NCBI GenBank assembly: GCA_963693085.1
Contig: OY856410.1
Span: forward strand, 1,333,619,804-1,333,683,803
Direction: 5' to 3'
Source: Alisma plantago-aquatica
Taxonomy: Eukaryota > Streptophyta > Magnoliopsida > Alismatales > Alismataceae
DNA length: 64,000 nt
Every line of letters begins with the position of its first letter. Within the stretch, counting starts at the first letter, position 1. Position numbers and translations under genes: made by a program. The notes beneath the pieces were generated by a model, which saw nothing but the letters and a program-made list of their open reading frames with translations, was not told the DNA's origin and searched no databases. Positions 55,888-64,000 of this stretch are shown here, piece by piece.

Positions 55888-58800
55888 TGTTACAACCCCA
55901 ATTTTGGGTTCATTTGGTGAGAAATGTAATTTCTCATATTAAAAATATTTGTAAAAATAATATAATTTGTTGTGAATAAATGGATTTCGTTTAAAATAGC
56001 CTAGTTGTTTGATTTGTGGGCTTTATTGGCTATTGGGCCCAATAACAAGGAAAATTCAATTAATTAATGAATAATTGAATATTTGAGAAAAGAAAGAGGT
56101 AAAAACCTCTAGAAGGCAAATCCAAAGAGGGATTTCGTGCCTCTTGGGTTCCTTGGGTTCCAAGGAGTCCAAAGTTTCAAAGAAAAAGCAATAAGAAAAG
56201 AAAAGATTAATTAAGTATTTCTTTATTGAGAAAGAAATTGAAAACAATGATAAAATGTGGAAAATAAGTGGATGAGTTATCCTTAGTGGAATTTCGTATC
56301 CCAAGGATTCCTAATGTTAAAAGGAATACCAAAGAGGAAAATAAAAGATAAATAAAGAGAAATCTTCAAAAAGAGATATTTTAATAAAGAAAAAGTAAGA
56401 TAATAAGAAAAGGGATGAAAAAGAAGGAAAGAGGCTAAGTAAATATTCCCAAGAGGGGATTTCGAGCCATTAAGGTTCCCTGAGGTGCAAGAAACTCAAA
56501 ATAATAATTTCATAGCAAAGGAAAGAGAAAATAGGTGAAAAGTATATATAATTAAGAGATATCTTGCACTCAATGAAAAGTAACGTTTTCTTTGAGATAA
56601 TGAGTCCAATTTTGGTAGAGAGATAGATAAAGTTATTATTAACTTTCCCTCAAAATTTGGGATTAATTGGATGAACGGTTGGAGAGATATGAATTTTACA
56701 AGTTTCCTAAAGTGTAAGAGATAATATTAAATGTCACAATTGATGTTCTAATAGAAGGCTTGCTAGCCATTGGATCAAGGATCCAACGGTGGCTGCTCTT
56801 CATCAGATTAGGAAATGGGAATAGTAAACCATGTGATCGAATCCCTATATCTCTTTCCTTGAACCACCAGGACTCTTGGACAGTTGATCTTTGGCTTTGG
56901 GAGTTCAAACTGAACCGGGATGATCCCTGATTCCGCAGTTTTAGCGCTGGGGTCAGAGTTTCCCCAAAAAGGGCCGCCAACTATGGAGTTCATCCTTGCT
57001 GAGGATTGTGAAAAGGATCATGCCTATATAAGGACCATCCTTTTTGCAACATCGGAACCAACAGATCAGTTGTCAAAGTCCCTCTCCACGAAGCCCTCTT
57101 CTTCCTCGTTAGACCGATTCCCCTTTCTGTCCCCGGTCTTGCTGTGCACTTGCGGACGGCGCCAAGAGGAAGACCACGGTTCTAGTCTTGCAACCGCACG
57201 GTTCTGAGTGTAGGCGCTCCACGAGTAGGAGGAGGTGAGGGCGCCGCTTGACCTGCCCCAGGTAGGCGTCGCGAGGGAATCCAGGGGGGCCGCCGCCAGC
57301 CGGGTCTGAGTTCCCCTGCTGAGCAGAGGAAACAGAGGAGCGGGGCTCCGTCGCTCCTGTGAAGATGAAGAAGGGTGGACCGGGCCGGGTAACCAGTTAA
57401 ATGGACCCAAGCAGGGATCTGCGAGCCATAGAAGTATTGTGAGAAAAGAAACGGATGACGTGGCAGCATCCTATTGGCAGAAAGGTAACCTATTTGCTAA
57501 ATTCATAGAAAATAATTGGTAGGTCGAATAAAGACATCCAAAATATGAAAATTGATCAGGAGAACGCGTAGAATCCAATAAAAATACTTTGAGAGCCTGA
57601 TTTCGTTCATATTTGCAAAAGTGTGCTAAGTTAATGAAAAGTGCTTTGAAATTATGTTAGAAACCCTAAGTGAAATTAATGGCTAGGGTCATGATGCTTA
57701 ATTGGTGAAATTAAGTAATAGTAACCTGTTGAAATGTTAATGATGAACTTAAACCTGATCTAGATGATTTATTGCATGATTTAGGGTTTTACACCAATTA
57801 TGAATGATTGAACACTTAGAAACCCTAATTTTAGGGTAAAAGAGGATAAGATAATATTTAATTCGAAAAATATGATAATATGTTGTTGAATGATGGTTCT
57901 AAGATATTTTGTATATAAAAAGTTCCTAATCATGGATAGATACCCATAATATGATAATTAGGGTTTTGTAATGGATAAAGTTGGAATTAATGATAAATAG
58001 AATTCATAGATGAATTAGATCATAATGAATGAGTTGTTAATCCGGAAGGAACCTAAGATGATAAAAAGGATCTAATGTGAATATGTGAGTAATTAAGGTT
58101 TTGCACTTAGAACTATTGTTCTAGGGTATAAATGAGGAAAGTTATAAAAAGATAAAAAAGGAACCCTAATAAAACCCCAATTCGGATAAGAAACCCTAGA
58201 AAGTGAATCCAAGTCAATTAATTAGATATATTCTTGGTAAAGTGTAGTAAATAGGTTACGTATGCATTTCAGGAATTCTGTGATTGTTGAACTGCTTCTT
58301 GGATTACTTGCTTGCTTGGAATTGTTATTAGATTGTTTCTACAAAACAGGTATGTGGTTAATTATGAATAACCGCCTTAGTTTCCTGAGGTTTCTCCGGA
58401 TGATTAATCACATTGAATGCAAATTATCTGTTGGATGTTCATACTTGCAAATCATAAAGTCACTATGATCATCACATTAAAAATAGAAGTATGTATTCTC
58501 GCACCTACATGCCACCCTGATGGATGATGCCAAAGGTCAGACCCAGATGGGTAGACCAATGGACACCTTGAGTGGTGACCCCAGGCACCAAGAAGGTGGC
58601 CTATGATATTGCATGACTAGTGGGCACCATGAGTGGTGACCCCCAGGCACCAAGCTCGAGATTGAGAAGGTGGCCTGAAGTCATTGGCAAAGGGCACCCT
58701 AAGGTGGGTATGCCAGGGTTAGGGCAAAAGCGGTGGAGAATGTCATACTGAAAAGTGTAAATTGGCTTGTTAATTAATTTGATTGTGATTATTAAATTGT

Positions 58801-59164
58801 TAGCCATATTTGCAAGATTTTGGTTGTTTCCACATACCAGTATATTTCAATATACTGACCGACGTTTTGTTTGTCGGCGTTTTAGGAACATCAATTGAAA
58901 GAACAAACAATAAAATGACACATTGTGAAAATGAGAAATAAAGTGCAAGGAGGATTAGATAGAATAATTCAAGCTCTGGATAGATAGATTTCCAAGTTTT
59001 CAAAGGTAAGCCAAGTTTTAATTTTATACCAAATTCTAGTTAGTTAGTAGAATTTCATAATTGTTATTGATTATTTGTCGAACCTTTGATCCTGTTAGTT
59101 GAATAATGGCACCGACCTTTCGGTCTCCCTTAATTGGGGGTTATCAGGAGGTGGGGTCATTACA
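55888..59164 (+). repeat. 5' LTR of element D (3277 bp)
   Basis: Starts TGTTACAACC and ends GTCATTACA. Homologous over its length to the LTRs of C in reverse complement. A GC-rich island at 57080-57400 corresponds to the one at 11540-11830. Confidence 0.9.
57025..57033 (+). promoter_or_regulatory. TATA box of element D 5' LTR
   Basis: TATATAAGG preceded by TGCC, about 1.1 kb into the LTR and shared with element C at 19823-19832. Confidence 0.55.
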
Positions 59165-59166
59165 AT

Positions 59167-59178
59167 TGGTATCAGAGC
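59167..59178 (+). promoter_or_regulatory. Primer-binding site of element D, tRNA-iMet
   Basis: TGGTATCAGAGC, exact, two bases after the LTR end. Confidence 0.9.
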
Positions 59179-62100
59179 ATAGGTTCCTCATCTAATCATT
59201 AATAATTATTAAATTTTACAAATTTCATAGAACCGAGGGAGTTATTAGAGGATTGTCCAAAAGACTGAGGTGTCTAGAAAAGGATCACGTCCGGGGGTTG
59301 GCAATATTTTCCTCCGCACCGCTAGTCAGAATACGAGGACTCCCGGATTGTGTGACTGCCTGGCCGATGTCTTAGGATATGACTCGAAATAAGATACCTT
59401 TAGGACTCTCTCATCTTGTTCATCCCTTCTCAACTCAAATTCTGTTAAGGACCTTAAGGATTAGGGTTTTCTCTCTTCTCCTCACCCTCTTGAGGTATGG
59501 GAAAAGTTAATAAGGTATAAGGAATCCTCCACCAAACTAATGAAAAGCATGTAAATAAGATGTCATGGACATAAGCTTAATAGATTAAGCACAAACTAAA
59601 GAATAGATACATGCCTAGGTCGTATGACACGAGTTGTCATAGCCCTCAGGAGATACCTGAGGATAGACCTCCTTGTCAGGAGGATGAGTAAAGAGAGTTA
59701 GTCTTGGAGGTAGAGACCTCCATTGAAGGTAGAGACCTCACACATCCTTTGAGGATGATGTTAACCCTAACCCTAAGTGAAGATTAGAGAGAGAGAGAGA
59801 TGTCATGATGAGTTAGATGTCATGGTTGACCAGATGTTTGGACGGTCATACGAGCCATGTGAGGTAGGGTGACCTAGCACCTTTGGTAACCTGGGGAAGG
59901 GTCGTGCATGTTAGAGCAAAGGGTAGCTCCTTCATGGATGAAGTTAAAGAAGAACCTATAGTTACCCTATGGGCTTAGGCAAGTAGGGTATAACTTGATG
60001 AAACCCTGGTTAAGCGATCATGGAATGAGTATAAAGGGCTATGAATGATTTTGAGCAAACCTAAGTTCAAGCATATGCTTCACCCATGTGAAGGTATGCT
60101 AGTAAAGCTTGATCCTTATTGGAGAAAGGACATCTGGTAGTAAAGTTGGATGTAGAGTTAGTTCTAGAGAAGAAAGCAGGACTCAAGCAAGGAGGTTGGA
60201 AATCTAAAACCCCAAAACTTGAGGAATAGTGGGGAGTTAAGGATGATGCAACCTACGTGGATGATAGTGGTTTCCTTATGCTTGATTCCTGGAGGCTGAT
60301 GATATCTTGGTTGCATTTAGAGGAACCAAACCCTTGAGAGAGGAAGATGCTTCTGGTACCTATAGTATAAGTGACTACATGTTGGATGAGATAAAGAGTG
60401 CCTTAGACCTTGATGAGGTTTAAGTAACCAGTTGTGAGGCTTTATACCTAGTTGGTTTCCCTGGAAGAGGACTCAACTCCGAAGCATTGCTCGAGTAGAA
60501 AGATCATGGAAGTACATGACATACCTTGGACATGCTTGATTCGTGGTTAAGAGGTTGAGCATGTAGTTGGATAACTAAAAGGTGAACCTAGGGTTCCTAG
60601 GCCTAAGAGGGGAAGTAGTGTGCCCGGTGCTCATGATGAAATTTGAGTCTCTATAGTTTTGAGCATGGTACTCCTCATGTGTAGAGAAAAGGAAACCCCT
60701 TAAGTTAAGGTATGTTTGATGAACCCCTCACAACTAAGTTGATGTAATGTTGAGGATGAGAACAAGTGTGACCTAGCATTGTTTAGTAGGTACGCTTGTG
60801 CCTTAGTAGTTGTTGGTTTAAGCATGCTCATATGGATGTAAACCCTAAGGATGCTTGTGACCTTGTTGACAAGGGTTGTAGTTTCCTCCCATCCTGGGAG
60901 AGGGACCCTTTAGTTGGGTGTATACTAGTTTTGTTGGAGTTAAGATAACCTAAAGAGGTTTTATAGGATCCTGAGAAAGCTAAGTGAAAAGTACATGGCA
61001 TGAGATTGAACCTATAGACCCATAGTGATGATGAAGGATTGGGTAAGGTTCTAAGTTGAACATGTACTATGTTAGAATCCTAAGTCTATCCAAGGGTCAG
61101 GTAGGGATAAGACCGATGGAAGAAGGAGTTGCCTAATTCCCTAGTTGCACATGACCATAGGGTCGGGAGGTAACAGCTATCATTGTCTGAGGGCCATGGG
61201 TTAGGAGATTGATCACCTTCATGAACTCATGGGACCCAAAGGGCAGATGAGTAGGGCACTCTCTGGATGCATAAGGGAAGAGGGATGACCCCAAAAGTGC
61301 CGGCACCCTATAGACCTAGAGGAGATGACCTAGGATTATGCTTGGACCAAGTAAGTCTGAGACCAGTTTTCCTGGAAGTAGTGTGGATATCATGATGTTT
61401 GTGATATAGAGACGTAAGCTGCGCGTTTCAACTTGGATTTGAAAGTGTACGAGCAAGGTGGCTTGTACCATCTCTACTCTTGGAACAAGAAGAACTATGT
61501 ATTTGGACTGCAGCCAAATGCTTATTTCTTCTTGTTATTGGAGTGAGAGATAGGACAGTACGCATGCCTTACACCAAGGATAAAGATGATGTAAGTTGGA
61601 ACGTTGCTACAAGGGATAAGAATAGAAATAATAACATACCTTTGTGGAGTGAATGATACATGGATGGTTTACAACCACTAAGAGTATTAAGGAAATCATC
61701 TTGTGAGGATGTTTTATCATGAGCTATGCGGAATTTGTAAAGTTGAGTTGAATCACCATGAGGATGAGCTCAAAGTTTCTTGATGAAGACAAACGTAGAG
61801 TTTGAGATGAGATGATAAGTATAATACATGGAGGTGTATGTTACCTAACACTTAAGGATGAGAGGTGGCAATGAATGCTTTGGTTGAGATATAGCTGCCT
61901 AGTTAGCTGGAAGCTAGGAAAAGTTGAGGTTGTTTGGCTAACCCTACGTTTGTAAAGAAGATGTGCTTTGGCTAACACCCGGATGTAATAAGATGTGTTG
62001 AAAAAGTTAATGGTTGTTTGGGTAGCCAGTTTAGTCCTTGATGCAGTGAAAGGATGGAGATAGAACCTTAGATACAATTCTTTGGATAGGAAGGTAATAA

Positions 62101-63328
62101 AACCCTTTTGAGAATGGTTTAGGGTTTCCGAGGTATCAAGCTTGAGGAATCATAACAATACAGGAGGTCATGATATACCTTGGTACTACAAAGATAGTAA
62201 GTGATGGTAGCATTCTGGTTGCTTAAAACAAAGTTGCATGTAGCATGTGGCCATGCAAGCCAGGAGGTGAAGGACGAACACCATTAACCCAGTGCATGGA
62301 TATAATGTATAAAGAGTTCCCGAGATGGAATGGGAGTTCTTCACTATGGATTTTGTGAGTCTCTCCTAGACCAAGAAGGTCAAGATACAATGTGGGTTAT
62401 GGTAGATCGCCTTACCTAGATGACATGAGAAAGGAAGAGTTCTATCAAGGGACAGATCTGGTTGAACTACATATGAAAAGAGATGGTTCAACTACACCAT
62501 GATGTGAATTCAAAGGTTCTTGATGTAACCTAAAGGTTCACTTCCATGAGGTGGAAGTAGATACATGAAGAGCTCAGTGGTTGTACAGTTTATCACCCCA
62601 TACTAATGGACAATATGATCCGGACTAGAGGGTCTGATGAGAGCATGTGTTCTCATTTAGGGTGATACATAGAGATAGTTCTTAAGATGTGATGTTAACC
62701 ACCATAGCCTTTATCGGGATGCAAGAAGTTCTATAGGGAGGTTGTGTCGGTCACCACTTCATTATGATGATGTTGGTGAAGGAGGCCTCACGAAGGTCAG
62801 GAAAGAACCACAAGTGTGTGCAGATGAAGTCGCTTTGATCGTGCAATGGCTAAGAGAAAGCCCAGTGGTGACATGAGTCACGAGCTGATGCAAAGCATAC
62901 TGATATGCAGTTTACTGTGGGAGAATATGTGATGTGAAAATCCGACCCCTCTAAGCTACAGCTGAGAAAGTTGAGTCCCCGATATATGGGTCCATTTGAG
63001 ATGGATTGGTGGAGATGGTTGTGTTTAACCTTACCCCTCAGGATAAAATGATGTGTTGCATGAGTCCGATCTAGAGCACTATGTGAGGTACCCAAGCCAT
63101 GTGTTTAGCCTTGAACCTATTCAACTTTTGAGAGGTTGAAACGTCCTGAGTCACCTATGAGGGTATGTTATACCAAGGTAAGAAAGAACTCAGATGGAAG
63201 AATATGAGATGAAGGTTCTTGGAAAGCACCATGGAAAGGGTAAAGCCACATGGTAGCCCTGATGGATATAAGAAGGGTCATTTTGTTTGTTTGCTTGCTT
63301 GATGGAATTTTGAGGACAAAATTCTTAT
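59179..63328 (+). pseudogene. Decayed gag-pol interior of element D
   Basis: No frame longer than about 80 codons. The clearest trace is near the end: MQFTVGEYV at about 62910 and LSPRYMGPFE at about 62980, the conserved integrase C-terminal region of chromovirus pol. SDLEHYVRYPSHVFSLEPI at about 63070-63120 then parallels the tail of C at 13121-13330. Upstream, 61140-61265 aligns with 15090-15210 of C. RT, RNase H and the integrase core cannot be read. GAGA repeats occur at about 59788-59800. Confidence 0.7.
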
Positions 63329-63341
63329 AAGAGGGGAAGGA
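63329..63341 (+). promoter_or_regulatory. Polypurine tract of element D
   Basis: AAGAGGGGAAGGA immediately before the 3' LTR start TGTTACAACC. Confidence 0.8.
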
Positions 63342-64000
63342 TGTTACAACCCCAATTTTGGGTTCATTTGGTGAGAAATGTAATTTCTCATATTAAAGAT
63401 AATTGGAAAAATAATATAATTTGTTGTGAATAAATGGATTTTGTTTAAAATAGCCTTGTTGTTTGATTTGTGGGCTTTATTGGCTATTGGGCCCAATAAC
63501 AAGGAAAATTCAATTAATTAATGAATAATTGAATATTTGAGAAAAGAAAGAGGTAGAAACCTCTAGAAGGAAAATCCAAAGAGGGATTTCGTGCCTCTTG
63601 GGTTCCTTGGGTTCCAAGGAGTCCAAAATTGCAAAGAAAAAGCAATAAGAAAAGAAAAGATTAATTAAGTATTTCTTTATTGAGAAAGAAATTGAAAACA
63701 ATGATAAAATGTGGAAAATAAGTGGGTGAGTTATCCTTAGTGGAATTTCGTATCCCAAGGATTCCTAATGTTAAAAGGAATACCAAAGAGGAAAATAAAA
63801 GATAAGTAAAGAGAAATCTTCAAAAAGAGATATTTTAATAAAGAAAAAGTAAGATAATAAGAAAAGGGATGAAAAAGAAGGAAAGAGGCTAAGGAAATAT
63901 TCCCAAGAGGGGATTTCGAGCCATTAAGGTTCCCTGAGGTGCAAGAAACTCAAAATAATAATTTAATAGAAAAGGAAAGAGAAAATAGGTGAAAAGTATA
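63342..64000 (+). repeat. 3' LTR of element D, first 659 bp
   Basis: Matches 55888-56546 with about 15 differences and continues past the window end. Confidence 0.9.

Larger units (their letters stand above)
55888..64000 (+). mobile_element. Element D: Ty3/gypsy LTR retrotransposon, Tekay/Del-like, same family as C, runs off the window
   Basis: A complete 5' LTR (55888-59164), primer site, decayed 4.2 kb interior, polypurine tract and the first 659 bp of the 3' LTR. It reads on the plus strand. The two LTR copies differ at about 15 of 659 positions, so it is younger than A and C. The interior aligns with that of C in reverse and has no intact frame, which means it was probably moved by enzymes of another copy or has been silenced and decayed since. 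The target duplication cannot be checked because the right end is outside the window. Confidence 0.9.

Noticed and set aside
59764..59776. Telomere-like CCCTAACCCTAA
   Set aside because: Only two units inside the decayed interior of element D; C has the same short stretch.
1..64000. CRISPR array, bacterial operon, rRNA or prophage
   Set aside because: No direct repeats with regular spacers, no Shine-Dalgarno-led gene clusters and no rRNA sequence. All signals are those of a plant nuclear genome.

Overview
This window looks like nuclear DNA of a flowering plant, from a gene-poor region packed with transposable elements. The evidence is several kinds of plant LTR retrotransposon with recognisable tRNA primer sites, a plant L1-type LINE, PIF/Harbinger and CACTA transposons with plant-type introns, and a fragment of a plant type II H+-pyrophosphatase gene. 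I see no intact host gene, tRNA, rRNA or CRISPR array. The species cannot be named from the sequence. Every coding stretch I recognise is broken by stops, frameshifts or truncation.

Layout. 2-358: end of an RNase H-like ORF cut by the window edge. 659-9526: element B, a minus-strand LTR retrotransposon of Athila/Tat type with a 2.3 kb 3' LTR, an uncharacterised decayed ORF, a degenerate tRNA-Asp primer site and a truncated 5' LTR; a minus-strand LINE (4165-7345) sits inside it. 9645-20812: element C, a complete minus-strand Ty3/gypsy element with 3.3-3.4 kb LTRs, CCAAG target duplications, a tRNA-iMet primer site and a wrecked gag-pol. 20841-21542: possible Harbinger-type MITE. 22180-26560: decayed minus-strand PIF/Harbinger genes (transposase, SANT-like ORF) and a GRF/SANT-like pseudogene. 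26575-29395: one sequence block in three tandem copies.

29915-50363: probable CACTA (En/Spm) element F on the minus strand, with subterminal repeats at both ends, transposase-24-like exons and a captured piece of a type II H+-pyrophosphatase gene. It is split by element A (32822-44338), a complete 11.5 kb minus-strand LTR retrotransposon with GTAGC target duplications. A has an Athila-like gag and, in place of pol, one long decayed gene that joins an Athila ORF1-like N terminus to a Ulp1 (C48 cysteine protease)-like C terminus. This is the most unusual object in the window.

50364-54028: remnant of a minus-strand Ty3/gypsy element G (gag, iMet primer site, LTR). 54080-54490: fragment related to the LTR of B, in opposite orientation. 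54517-55880: solo-looking LTR E. 55888-64000: element D, plus strand, same family as C, with a complete 5' LTR, decayed pol and the start of its 3' LTR; it inserted in the polypurine tract next to E.

History. By eye the LTR pairs differ by about 2% in D, about 7% in a 275 bp sample of A, and roughly 5-10% in C, so D looks youngest. The nonsense codons in A, F and the Harbinger transposase are mostly TGA at places where W or R fits, as expected from deamination of methylated cytosine in silenced elements. All coordinates, percentages and family calls come from reading the sequence; no database search was run.
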